A DNA stretch of 64,000 nucleotides, from NCBI RefSeq assembly GCF_022539505.1, contig NC_061509.1:212746254-212810253 (forward strand), written 5' to 3'. Source of the DNA: Lolium rigidum. Its lineage: Eukaryota; Streptophyta; Magnoliopsida; Poales; Poaceae. The position numbers and the translations under genes were made by a program. Positions 21,789 through 32,172 of this stretch are shown piece by piece. Each line of letters starts with the position of its first letter. The first letter of the stretch is position 1. The notes below the pieces were generated by a model. The model saw nothing but the letters and a program-made list of their open reading frames with translations. It ran no database searches and was not told the DNA's origin.

Positions 21789-22951
21789 TGTTATCACCAG
21801 AATTTGACCGGATCAGAGGTGGGCCGCGATTAAAGATGGGCTAGAAGAATACATATGGAAGAAATACATGAATCGGCCTTGTATACAAAGTTTGGGCTAG
21901 TTTGCCCGTGTATCTGTAAATATAGTAGGATACGTGTCTGCTAGATAGAGTTTGGCTCGTGCCCGGTTGGGATTATTCCCACGTTAGAAAGTCTACGGAC
22001 TATAAATATGTATCTAGGGTTTATGAAATAAACAACAATCACGTTCACCACAAACCAATCTAGGCGCATCGCCAACTCCCTTGTCTCGAGGGTTTCTTCC
22101 GGGTAAGCATCATGCTGCCTAGATCGCATCTTGCGATCTAGGCAGTACACGTTTATTCGCTGTTCATGCGTTGCTCGTGCTGAAGCCTTGTTGATGGCGA
22201 GCAACGTAGTTATCATAGATTTGTTAGGGTTAGCATTGTTTCATCGTGTCATATGCTTTCGTCCGTGCAACCCTTAGACGTCTAGCCGCCCTTACACCTA
22301 TCTTGGGTGTAAGAGCGGCACCCCGCTTGATCATTATTTAGTAGATCCGATCCGTTATGATTGCTCCTTGTTCTTCAAGGATTAGTTTAATATCTGCATA
22401 GTTAGGCCTTACAAACGGGTTGAAGGATCCAAAGGGCGCGTAGGGTGTAGTTTGCTAACCCTAGACAGGATGTTCCGGGGATCAACTTCATGTTGGTTTT
22501 TAGGCCTTGTCTAGGATCGGTTTACGATCACCGTGCGTGGCCGCCAGGCTCAATCACGCGTAGGATGTTCCGATTATGTGGTGAAAACCCTAAATCGTAG
22601 TAGGTCATTTTAGCTTTATTTTGATCAAGCAGGACCACCATGTGATCGTACACCTCGTACGAATCATGGGTGGATCGGCTCCTTGAGCCGATTCACGTGA
22701 AAACCCGAGAGCCGATCGAGGCTCGTATTTAATGTTTACGTGTATGCCATGCAGAAACTAAGCGAGGCAAATCCATCACCTTCCCGACCGTGTATAGGTC
22801 AGGTGGCACGCCCTGCACCGAGCATCGGACGTGCGTGCCGAAGTCTTTGCGGGCCGTCGCTCGAGGACCGAGGCCAGCCCGCGATCCTGGGAGCCTCCCG
22901 ACTCTACTGTGTTGCCCGTCGCTGCTCGCCGGTGGGTTTCTGACCGCAACA
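21789..22951 (+). repeat. 3' LTR of inner gypsy element
   Basis: 1163 bp, matching 5331-6491 with scattered, mostly transition, differences. It contains the same TATA box and both hairpins. It ends CAACA and is followed by the TSD CCTGG and resumption of the outer integrase frame. Confidence 0.92.
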
Positions 22952-22956
22952 CCTGG

Positions 22957-24053
22957 CTTGCTAGATCCACTCCCAATTCCAGAAACAAAATGGGGAGCCA
23001 TCAGCATGGATTTTGTAGAGGGCCTACCCAAGTCCCATGGGAAAGATGTCATCCTGGTGGTAGTAGACAGACTGACCAAGTATGCTCATTTCCTCCCTCT
23101 AGCACATACATACACTGTACAAAAAATTGCTCACATCTTCATGGACAATATCTTGAAGCTCCATGGTCCCCCTACTGTTATAATCACAGCATGCAGACAG
23201 AATATTTCTCAGCAAATTGTGGACTGAAATCTTCTCTGCCATGAAAATTTCCTTGCACTTCTCCACTGCTTACCACCCAGAATCAGATGGGCAGACTGAG
23301 AGGGTCAATCAATGTATGGAACAGTACCTAAGATGCATGGCATTTCAGGAACCAAAAAAATGGAGTGAGTGGCTACCTGCTGCAGAATTCTGGTACAACA
23401 CTAGCTTCCACACAGCCATCAAGATGTCTCCCTTTGAAGCCCTTTATGAGTACCCTCCACCCTTACTGACAGAGTTACCTACTCTGACAACACTATCAAC
23501 AGAGGCTCAACAAACCTTGGGGGAAAAAGAGAAGATGATCACTGTCTTGCAACAAAACCTGGCAAAAGCACAGCGCACCATGAAGAAATATGCTGATCAA
23601 AACAGAACGCCTAGAAGCTTTCTCCTTGGTGACATGGTGTATCTAAAAATGCAGCCACACAGAGAAACTGCCTTGGGCAGGGGAAATCCTCTGAAACTCG
23701 CCTCCAAGTGGTACGGGCTATTCAAAGTCATCCAGACAGTGGGTCGTCGGGCATATAAGCTGCAATTGCCGGCGGGTACTCTGCTCCACGATGTCTTCCA
23801 CGTTAGCAATCTTAAGAAGCACATCGGAGATACTGCGGTGCCAAATCCTAGGCTACCACTGCTCACACCGACTGGTAAGCTCAAACTCTTCCCCCTAACA
23901 ATCCTGCAACGTCGCCAGGTACCACGGAGCAATGGCGAGTACGACGTAGCCGTTCCACAATGGTTGATCCAGTGGGAAGGTCTGACGGCAGAGGAGGCAA
24001 CATGGGAAGACGCGGACTTCGTGCAAGCAACGTTCCCGACGTTCAAGCCCTGA
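22957..24053 (+). pseudogene. Outer element integrase core and chromodomain
   Basis: Integrase resumes after the TSD with LLDPLPIPETKWGAISMDFV, which includes the first catalytic Asp, and continues with DRLTKYAHFLPL. The region of the second catalytic Asp, normally xxDRDxxF, is altered (IITACRQNI near 23185-23210). A frameshift lies near 23217-23227, after which STAYHPESDGQTERVNQ carries the third acidic residue. The C-terminal chromodomain has QWLIQWEGLTAEEATWEDAD (23955-24020), typical of chromoviruses that target heterochromatic histone marks (established for the family). It ends TGA at 24051-24053, just before the polypurine tract. Confidence 0.88.
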
Positions 24054-24065
24054 AGTCTTGTCTTC

Positions 24066-24077
24066 AGGGGGGAGCAG
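24066..24077 (+). other. Polypurine tract of outer gypsy element
   Basis: AGGGGGGAGCAG lies immediately before the 3' LTR, in the position of the plus-strand primer. Confidence 0.85.
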
Positions 24078-24425
24078 TGTCAGGACCAGTCAATGACAGC
24101 GACGTTCATCAGCAACGGAAGGCCCAGATCGCCCTCTTCGAAGATCGACGGCTAGGATGTCTTTACCCTTTTTGAACTGCCTTTTTCGCGCGCTAAGCGT
24201 GTTTAAGTTGTAATAAGCACCAAACCTGTTAATCTGCGTGGTCCTGCTCTTTGGCTATAAAAAGAGTAGGAGAGGGAGGATGGGAGGCACGCATAATGAA
24301 AACCCTAATTTATCTTCCAGTTTTGCACTTTATCTTTACTTAATTGTGTAGATCTGAGCCACCGGAGCTCCACCTTCTTCCCCTTCTCCGGCCATGACCA
24401 AGTCTTGACCCCCGGGGTTCTGACA
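24078..24425 (+). repeat. 3' LTR of outer gypsy element
   Basis: 348 bp, from TGTCAGGACC to GTTCTGACA, followed by the TSD CTCAC (24426-24430). Confidence 0.93.
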
Positions 24426-24430
24426 CTCAC

Positions 24431-25231
24431 GTCCCGTGTTGTGCGGTGAAGAGTGGTCACGAGTTAACCAAAGCTCGAAATGCATATAACTATTTCTACG
24501 TGGAGTCGTGGACTCTTTAATGATGAAACTAATCACACTTGTTTCAGCCTGTGTCTTTCATGCAAACAGGTGCCTACAGGCTAGCTAGAGCTGGACTGTA
24601 CACCACGAGAGAGAGAGTCCACGAGGCGACGGGACATAGATTTCGACAGCACATGCATGACGACTACGGATCAGAAGACGAAGGACACCACATCAAAGAC
24701 CAAACTGACGCGCTCGCTCGCGGGGGGCGGCTGTGCCCCGATTGCAACCTGATGTCGCGCACCTGATGCTGATAGTGGATGGGCGAGCCCGCGGTGAGCT
24801 GTGAAACACGCTGACACTGTGAATAAACCAGGACGCCAGTTCCTTCACTGTGCTTGACTCTTCTTCCTCCGTCTCTTTGGAATCATGGGGTAGACCGTAG
24901 ACGTATACTGTTCTCTGGCGGCAAAGGCCGCAGGCTGAACACGGCCGGGCAGGTATCCGATGAACCGCGAAAACGACCGATGAGCTCGATAAGATCGAGT
25001 GGTAACTGGTGGCTCACCGGCGGCCGGTCCACGGCTGTCGACGCAACCTCCGACACCGAGCGGCTGTGCCGGGGACGCTCGCACTCCCGTCCACACACTG
25101 ACACACACAGCTGAACTCGTGTTAATGATTTTTCTCCCACTATCTCGAGCACGGTAGCGCTGCATGTTGGAAGCCTCGATCAGCCCACGCGACAGTCTGG
25201 TTTTATTATCCGCTTCAGCTTCCAGCTAAAG
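24431..25231. other. Intergenic, no gene recognised
   Basis: Only short overlapping frames on both strands (for example 24845-25165) without motifs. Confidence 0.5.
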
Positions 25232-25337
25232 CCCATGGCGATAGAGCGCAATCCCTAGTTCGGTAACCCACATCACTTCTGCTTGCCATGGCGATAGAGC
25301 GCGATCCCTAGTTCGGTAACCCACATCACTTCTGCTC
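25232..25337. repeat. Two tandem 53-bp repeats
   Basis: A 53-bp segment with GCGATAGAGCGCAATCCCTA and GTTCGGTAACCCACATCACT occurs at 25232-25284 and again, almost identical, at 25285-25337. Confidence 0.85.
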
Positions 25338-25548
25338 CGGTGTTTTTCCCTTGGAAAAATTCTGAGCGCGTTAAACATAGCAACGGTGGAGATCTTCTCA
25401 TACTTGTTCGTAAGTAGAGGCAAGATCGTAATTTCAGTGTAGGTCCACCATCCGTACATTTCTATACATGCTCATATGGCCCGCGTTGTGTTGTACCTCT
25501 TTTTTTACGCATATACGGTCACGTGCATGTACCGAAATAGAAAGATCC

Positions 25549-25963
25549 TATAAAAGGTCATTGGCGTCTCCACCTGCCTCGCCCCACCATTTCCCCCCAA
25601 ATTAGGAAGAAGAAAACCCTCGTCCCTCCATCACTTCGTCTTCTCCACTCCTTCTCCACTGCGAGCGGTTCGAATCGGCTTCTTCTCCGCGCGTTCATCT
25701 CGAATCCGAGGGCGATGGAGGGTACGAGTGGAGCACCGCGGGCGGACGCCGCTGCTCTAGTCAGGAACACGGGCGTGGCGGAGCCAAATGTGGTTGTGGC
25801 GGGCGGAGGGTGCCATCGTGGTGCGGCCGCGTTGGGCGGCTTGGTGGTGAAGGCGGCGGACCAGGAGAAGCTCGGATTTGGCGGTGCGACCGTGTCAGAT
25901 CTGAATGTGCTGTCGGCGGGTGACGTACACACAAGGGCGGAGCTGGAGGGAGAAATTCCCTGA
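25549..25963 (+). CDS. Small hypothetical ORF with a TATA-like element
   Basis: A TATAAAAG element at 25549-25556 is followed after about 160 bp by an ATG at 25715 and an 82-codon frame ending at 25961-25963. The protein is Ala/Gly/Val-rich with no motif. GC-rich frames on the opposite strand overlap it. Promoter spacing and the CT-rich leader make a transcript plausible, but coding status is doubtful. Confidence 0.25.
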
Positions 25964-26269
25964 TGCACAAACAAGCTTGCAACGTTGCTAGTTCAATTTT
26001 CTTCTCCGTGATGCACTTTTCTCAATCCAACCTGATGCACTTGCATTACTAAGCTCACAAGTAGCACTAAAATTTTCACATGCATCAGGGTTGGCCAATA
26101 CAGCTACACCCCTGCATACACATACCGTATCAATACACACATGTATATATGAGTTGGATATGGATTTCGACAGACCCAACTCAGGAAAAAAAACCTATAA
26201 CCCTTTAATTTCGTTTAGGGGGAGCACCGAAGCAAGGCTCAACGCACATAAGGAGTATGATGCAGGATA

Positions 26270-27095
26270 TATATATATAGCAATTCCTAGTTCGGTACCC
26301 GAACATTTCATAAATATTACTAGCATCTACTAGAAAGGTACTTGATGATTGCAGGAATATTGGCTGCGGTAAGCTGTATCCCTCCATATTGAGATCAAGG
26401 GATAACTCCAAGAACGGGACCAGCTTATTCCCAGTAGGATACTCACTTTGAAACCAATTCTTTGACTGTCGACTAGCTAGCTCTAGTTGCCAGGTCCACT
26501 ACTGTTTAACGTAGAAATTCACACTAGGAAACGTTCACAATTCAGGAGCAAGCAACCAAGAGTCATTTTGGATTTTGGAAATTCTTCTTCTACTTGTTCT
26601 CGTGTTAGCGAATTCTTCTTACACTTGTCTCTACCATTGGCATCTGCATTTTGGAAGCCTCAGCACGTTGGGCATCCAGTCTGGCCTTATTCTTTGATTC
26701 TACTTCCAATTCCCCTTATTACCATATAGGTCCTCGTGCACCATCCGAGTGTGATCAGTATATCTGCATAAGGCCAACCGATAAGATGCAATGATGAATG
26801 AAGGTAATATATAGGGACTTCCTAATTCCGTGCACGAACCTTACATAATCGTTACCGTCTCTAAGAAAGGCACTTAATGATTACAGGAATATTCACTGTG
26901 GCAAGCTCTCTCCCTCCATATTAATTTTAGAGATCTCCCTCCATTTTAAGGCCTACAGATAACAGCATGAATCGGATGATCTTATTCCCAGTAGCTTCCA
27001 AACCGATTCTTTGACTGTCGACTAGCTAGTTATAGTTGCCAAGTCCATTACTCCGACATAGAAATTCACACAATTCAGGAGCAAGCAACCAGAAG
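26270..27095. repeat. Diverged direct duplication of ~290 bp, offset ~540 bp
   Basis: 26270-26560 and 26810-27095 share ordered blocks: CAGGAATATT, CTCCATATT, TTATTCCCAGTAG, CTTTGACTGTCGACTAGCTA, AGAAATTCACAC and CAATTCAGGAGCAAGCAACC. The intervening segment near 26650-26715 also resembles 25165-25215 (GGAAGCCTC, CCAGTCTGG, TTCTACTTCCA), so the duplication history is wider than one step. It is non-coding. Confidence 0.75.
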
Positions 27096-27497
27096 TATCG
27101 GGCTTAGCCTTAATTTACTCGGCCAGATGTAGATATGATCGTATGAATTTATGTTAGTTGACCACGGCTAAGCATATATTGTTAAAGCATATATACACGG
27201 CTACCTTTTTCTGAGATGAATACAGCTACCTTCCACGCCGAGTCAGTCTACTTGTTGATCGAAATTTGAGAATCACATTATTTTGGCCCTCACTGAAATA
27301 TTCAAAAAGAAATATAACCAATTTTCTAATTTATTCCAGGATTATTTGGTCTAAGTTTAATCCAATTTTGACCAAACTTGGATTTCTGCTTATTTCAATC
27401 TCAGGTTCAATTTTGAACTTGTCCTTTCATCGCCGGTTTTTTTTTCCATTGGAACCTTTAGCTTTTGTTGGATTGAGTTGTGTCCATCTGACATAGG

Positions 27498-27597
27498 NNN
27501 NNNNNNNNNNNNNNNNNNNNNNNNNNNNNNNNNNNNNNNNNNNNNNNNNNNNNNNNNNNNNNNNNNNNNNNNNNNNNNNNNNNNNNNNNNNNNNNNN
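27498..27597. other. Assembly gap, 100 N
   Basis: A run of exactly 100 N. Confidence 0.99.
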
Positions 27598-27804
27598 CAC
27601 CTCCTATATAAAGAAGTCGAGGGACAGATCATCGAATCATTGTCTGCAAACCCTAGTTTTCATATTCGTCGAGTACTTTTCGGCTGAAACCTTCGAGATC
27701 TACTTGCCCTCTACTTCTAACTAAACCCTAGCCTATAATCCATAGGCATTGATAAGTTAATCCCTTGTCACCATCCTTGTTATCCACGCGCAATGTGTGA
27801 ATTC

Positions 27805-28625
27805 TTTTTTTCTTGGGGAAAGAACATGATTCCGTTGTGAGCTTTATCAATTACCAACACAAATTACATCATTTACGAACATACTCAAAAGAAAACTAGG
27901 GGCTTCACTCACCCAATTACAAGAACTTTCATTATCAAAACAAAACCTAGCTAGCTCATAAGCTACCTGGTTGGTTTCCCTTGGACTAAAACTGAAGATA
28001 ACTATTCCAATGCTTAATCCCAAGTCGACACAATCTGCATATATCACAACAGATTCATCCCACCATGCTTCTTCTCCCAAATTAACACGCCTAGATAACT
28101 TCCGATGAGTCCGATTCAGCAATAATGGAGTTGTAGCCCACAATCTAAAAGCTAGAGATAACCCTTCTTTCATGGCAAATGCTTCTGCCATCGTTGCTGG
28201 TAATCACGGAGGACCGCTCCCGTTGAGCCTGATTTTACCTGGCTTGCTCCACTTCACTTGTCTATCTATCGAAGGGCAGGACCCTACTTTACCAACATTT
28301 GCAATTATTGCCAAAATAGACATTTTACATATGTTCAAAGGAGGGATGGGTTCATCCCGGTTTCTTTTTTACCAAAGCCACCACAAGTACCAGCATGCCA
28401 CAACAATCACTTCTTTTAAGACGACACTATCAAAAACCTTGCAGATTATTTTGTTGTAGCCGCATGAGATGTTCCAGGACCGCTAGACGGATCTATCCAT
28501 AGTTGTAGCTTCTTCGATCATATTACTCAACCCCAAGCCCTGCCACAAATCTTTCGCAGTCAAGCACAAGAAGAATAAGTGCATGACCGTCTTTGGTCCC
28601 TGGTTGCATATTAGGCACTCGCCTG
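27805..28625 (-). pseudogene. LINE ORF2 C-terminal remnant (zinc motif and RNase H)
   Basis: Read on the minus strand from 28625, a reverse-transcriptase zinc-binding segment appears (TSGECLICNQGPKTVMHLFF), then stops and shifts, then an RNase H-like C-terminus at 28191-27847 with MAEAFAMKEGLSLAF and SCNWVSEAPSFLLS, which is typical of plant LINE-type ORF2 ends. A T-run at 27805-27811 on the plus strand fits a poly(A) tail. It is 5'-truncated and dead. Confidence 0.75.
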
Positions 28626-28889
28626 ACGTGTCAATATGGCGATTTAATCACACATTTTAAAGGAACGTTTTTGCTTCCGTACGCACCCACCACAAACTCG
28701 CCAAACCGCGAAAAGACGTGGACGGTTAGGATTCGGTCATACCGATTCGGGTCTGGGGGCATGATCGTCATTTCCTGTGGACTTCGGGTTTGGCTGGGTT
28801 CGTATCAGCCCACGTACAAGCCCGTATGACCCATACCTCTATGTATTATACGCCTACGTGTCCACGCGCGGCCACGACGGAACCGCCGA

Positions 28890-28898
28890 CATATAAAT
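28890..28898 (+). promoter_or_regulatory. TATA box of the 28.9-31 kb locus
   Basis: CATATAAAT sits about 30 bp before a CT-rich likely start region (TCTCCCCTGTCCTCTTCACC). It is followed by a GC-rich first exon, the usual arrangement of a grass promoter. Confidence 0.55.
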
Positions 28899-28924
28899 GT
28901 CTTTCTCCCCTGTCCTCTTCACCA

Positions 28925-31064
28925 CATCTATCCAAAGCAAAAGCAATCCCCAAATCGGGCAAAAAACCCTAGGTCAAGAACGGCAGAGCTCGCTCTCGTG
29001 CTCGTTCGCGCTCGTCCATGGAGAGGGGAAGGGGAAGGAGGGGAAGGGCAAGGAGGCGGCGGTTGAGGAAACCCGGTTGGCCGCTTCATCGGCGGGCGGA
29101 GCTGCCCCGGATCCGAGCTCCGCTTGGGGCCGGAGGACGGTGGGTGCACCGGCGAGCAAGAAGCGTGCGCACGAGACGGAGGCGCGAGAGCGGCGGCGCC
29201 GGAAGAAGAATCGGAAGAACCGCGAGAGCGGGGAGAGGAAGGCGGCGGGGAAAAGATCAACAGCCCCGACGACGTGCCCACCTTCGAAGAATCCGACTCC
29301 GCCGACCCGTCCGAGGTAAATTTCTCCGCCGACCCCGACGACATGCATGAATGCCTTGCTCGCTCGCAAGATTGTACGAAATCCGTGGATTTGGCTAATC
29401 TATATGCTGTGAATTTGTTGTACTACCAAGCCATTTTGATATTTCTAGTAGTTCCGAGAGATGAATTTGAGCTTGCTCAAGTGTTCATCCGAGGTTCTTG
29501 CTTGGTTGGGTTCCCTGTAATCCCTATCTCGCTCATAAATAAGGCTATCTAGTTTGATTAGCTTGCTATTATGAGCTGGTTCCTAGCAATTATATGGATC
29601 TACGCCTTTGGATGATTCACTTATCAATTGTGCCTGCTTGCAATTGATGTCTAGACAGGTTTTAGATTAAGCTGCTACTACATTGTATGGACAAAGAAGT
29701 TTATCATAAATGTGGCTCCAATACTAGCGAGATGTTGCTCGTTAATCACTGCATGGAAGCCTTGATTTCTTGGCTGGAGCTTTGCCTTCACTAGAGTGTC
29801 ATGTGCAAGTCATGCTACTGTAAACTTGATCATTTGGTGTTGTTATTGTTACTAATTGAACTATGGTTGCTTGCTGTGTAAGGATATTCATTGGAATTCT
29901 TTATTGATGAACTGTGTATTGGTAATGATTCAATTTGTTTGAGAAGAATGGATGGATGCCAACTATTGTTGGATTAATATTCATCACAATCTAAATCTGT
30001 CCATATTATGATGATTGATGCTATGGTTGTGGCTTACTAGGTTTGATGTGACCTCGGTAGCTCTTGAGTACTGCTACTTGGTTGCTCACCTTGATGGATA
30101 AACTGTTGGTTTTTATTAATAGAGATCCTCACGGTAGGGTATCATACATATGAATGCCACTATGATTGTTTTATGAAGAAAATAAGGGTTTCTGATGGTT
30201 TAATAGCTAGGTGGTGCTAGGTGGTGTATGTGGCTGTCAAAGCTTTGTGTGTATCTGGTTTATACTTGGATATGCTTGTATTTCATACTATTTTGCATAT
30301 CTTCATCTACTGGGCACTTCAAGTTTTTGTTTGCCTCAAATATTGCTACCATCACTTGGTCTATACGAAGTGATGACTAATACCTTTTGAGCATCTGCTC
30401 ATTGGTGTGATTTGAGCATGCATATTGATGGATTGGATCCTCTGGATCCTTTCCGAGTATCAAGTATACCTTTCTCCGAGCATCTAGACATATATAGTGT
30501 TTTTCTTCTGTGATGGTATTGCCACTTGTTCCATTCCAAACACTAGTTTTTGTTTAAATTAGATATGGTATGTATAGTTACTAACTAAGTGCATTTATAC
30601 AAATAATTACTTTGCATTGTTTTCATTCCTTTTCTATTTATAGTTATTACATTGTTTATATGCAATAGCAGCTAATTAACCTAATTTACTTCATCTAACA
30701 GGAGGATCCTTCGGATGAAGTCGGTTCTGACCGGGAGGATAGGGACCGGAAGAGCGAGGCATGTTCTCCGCGAGGCTTAGGTGCGGGGAGATTCGCTACC
30801 TTCTTGGCCCGAGGTAGGTTCAAGTGCCCCTGGTGCAGCCGCAAGGAAATGCCAGACGGACTTCCTCGGCATGTACCGAGCATGCCACCTACACTCGGTG
30901 TTGGCAGCGGGCGGACACCCGCACACATCGGGGCCAAGCATGCCGCCTACGGCCTGTTCCTCAAGAAGTACGCCCCCGGCAGTAGGAGCATGCGGAGGAT
31001 GGTGCCGACCTGCTCGCCTACCTGCTGCCGACACCTGCTGCCTACCCGATGCCTCTTTCTTTAG
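28925..31064 (+). pseudogene. Two-exon gene with XS-type zinc-finger-like end, reading frame disrupted
   Basis: Exon 1 ends at 29315 (GAG|GTAAAT) and exon 2 starts at 30702 (CTAACAG|GAG), giving a phase-0 intron of 1386 bp. Across the splice one frame gives an acidic stretch (FEESDSADPSE, then EDPSDEVGSDREDRDRKSEA). It continues to GRFKCPWCSRKEMPDG, two His residues and KHAAYGLFLKKY, stopping at 31062-31064. The CxxC...H...H plus KHAAYxxFLKKY pattern resembles the XS zinc finger of SGS3-like plant proteins (inference). In exon 1 this frame has a TGA at 29064-29066 and no ATG, while the first AUG (29018) is in another frame and stops soon after the splice. A frameshift near 29115-29125 would explain this. 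It could be a broken gene, a sequencing error or a wrongly guessed exon. Confidence 0.45.
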
Positions 31065-31316
31065 TTGTGTGTTTATGTTAAACTCTGTCGTGCTTGTGGT
31101 GTTAAAACTTGGTTAATGTCTGTTGTGAACTATGTTTCTATTTAAGTATGTGTGAACTATGTTTCTAATTAAGTATGCTTAGTGTTTAAGCATGTGTATG
31201 ATGTGCTTACTACATATGCTGATGTGTTGTGCATGCTTGGCCGTGTTGTGTGCTTGGATGCTAGGTAAGCATGTTCTATTTGCTTCTTTGTTGATCTAGC
31301 TCTGTTAGCATGATGT
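31065..31316. other. Probable 3' region, no further gene
   Basis: AT-rich with GTGTGAACTATGTTTCTA repeated near 31125 and 31150. No coding signal. Confidence 0.4.
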
Positions 31317-31626
31317 AGTGACAAAGATTTTTTTTTTAGATCAACACGGGTTGCCCCCAGCCCCAATTTCATTGAAAAAGAAGCCAAGTGTATTACGGAG
31401 ATTAAAACTAGACACCAACAAAATAAAAGGAAAACAGGGTTTATCGGGTAGATTGGCTGCCATCCCAACCAACTCCGATGTACCGGGATAGCACTGGAAC
31501 AGGTTTAGAGCGATGATCACACACTGAAAACAACCGCCATCTAAATCCATTACATGGGGTCAAACGGATAGGTAGGACACACTAGCACAACTGCCATGCT
31601 TCAATTCACCAAGTGACAAAGATTTT
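31317..31626 (-). mobile_element. Short poly(A) retroposon (SINE or truncated LINE)
   Basis: The insert carries a T-run at its left end (31328-31337), which is a poly(A) tail on the minus strand. It is flanked by the 15-bp direct repeat AGTGACAAAGATTTT at 31317-31331 and 31612-31626. Long variable TSDs with poly(A) indicate target-primed reverse transcription. The body is about 280 bp. A short frame (NEIGAGGNPC near its tail) resembles translated 3' ends of plant LINE or SINE copies as I recall. Confidence 0.8.
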
Positions 31627-31825
31627 GCCAAAGTAAGCGTTTGATTATAGGAAATCATGTGTCGGTTTTGCTCGGTTGTGTTGCGGACGATTTGTACATA
31701 ATTGATACGGAATTTTCCGAGTGGAAATGGGGGAAAACCTCACAGTAATCTAAAATAAAGACGGCGTGTTGGCGGTACGGTGGAGTTGTTATCTTATGTG
31801 ATACTTGACGGCAACAAATCTCTCG
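31627..31825. other. Intergenic, nothing recognised
   Basis: AT-rich, no open frame of note. Confidence 0.5.
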
Positions 31826-32055
31826 GTCAACAACAACAAATAGCTCATTTCACAGCTACAACACTCACAGCAGACAGCAGCCCAATCTAGACATGACTAA
31901 TGGGCCAACTCCATCCAATTAGGCCCATTAGGCTACATATAAAACAGGAACAACTATCTCATTTAACAGCAACAATAATCGCAGCGGATAGCCCAATCTA
32001 GATTTGACTAATGGGCCATCTCCAACCAAATTAGGCCCATTAGGCTAGTTGAGGT
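31826..32055. repeat. Imperfect ~115-bp tandem duplication
   Basis: Two adjacent copies share CTCATTT, CAGC, GCCCAATCTAGA, ATGACTAATGGGCCA or TTGACTAATGGGCCA, and AATTAGGCCCATTAGGCTA (31846-31936 and 31955-32049). Motif AGGCCCAT resembles plant site-II/UP1-type promoter elements, but no gene start was located. Confidence 0.7.
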
Positions 32056-32097
32056 GGTACATATTAAATATCAAAAAAAATGAAGCAAAAAATGGGT

Positions 32098-32172
32098 GTT
32101 GCCGCGACTCGAACCGCACACCTCGTGGGAAGTCGTCTCGCGAGGGTGAGTACGGTAACCGAGTGGGACAGA
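32098..32172 (-). other. Degenerate tRNA-like sequence
   Basis: On the minus strand a GGTTCGAGTCG (B-box/T-arm type) ends the segment, and an upstream ACTCGGTTACCGTACTC resembles a D-arm. The spacing of about 45 bp is right for a tRNA or a tRNA-derived SINE head. The acceptor stem and anticodon arm do not fold cleanly by eye, so I do not call a functional tRNA. Confidence 0.3.

Larger units (their letters stand above)
5326..22956 (+). mobile_element. Fatima-like non-autonomous gypsy element nested in outer integrase
   Basis: LTRs at 5331-6491 and 21789-22951 (about 1.16 kb each) begin TGTTATCACC and end GACCGCAACA. They are flanked by the TSD CCTGG (5326-5330 and 22952-22956). The element encodes gag and protease, but the coding frame ends after protease and I find no RT, RNase H or integrase between 19393 and 21788, so it must have moved with enzymes supplied in trans or been deleted after insertion. 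Antisense ORFs occupy 19872-21503. A CACTA transposon splits the protease. The LTRs differ at roughly thirty positions by eye. The Fatima assignment rests on the gag protein and primer-site sequence as I remember them. Confidence 0.88.
908..24430 (+). mobile_element. Reina-like Ty3/gypsy chromovirus, nested host of two later insertions
   Basis: This is a complete LTR retrotransposon. It has 347-348 bp LTRs (913-1259 and 24078-24425) that begin TGTCAGG and end CTGACA, flanked by the perfect 5-bp TSD CTCAC (908-912 and 24426-24430). A primer-binding site matching initiator Met-tRNA lies at 1263-1274 and a polypurine tract at 24066-24077. Domain order is gag, protease, RT, RNase H, integrase, chromodomain, which is the Ty3/gypsy chromovirus order. 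Without the 17.6-kb insert it would be about 5.9 kb. Short LTRs, iMet priming and a C-terminal chromodomain fit the Reina clade (inference). Two nonsense codons, a frameshift and the insertion make it inactive. Confidence 0.93.
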
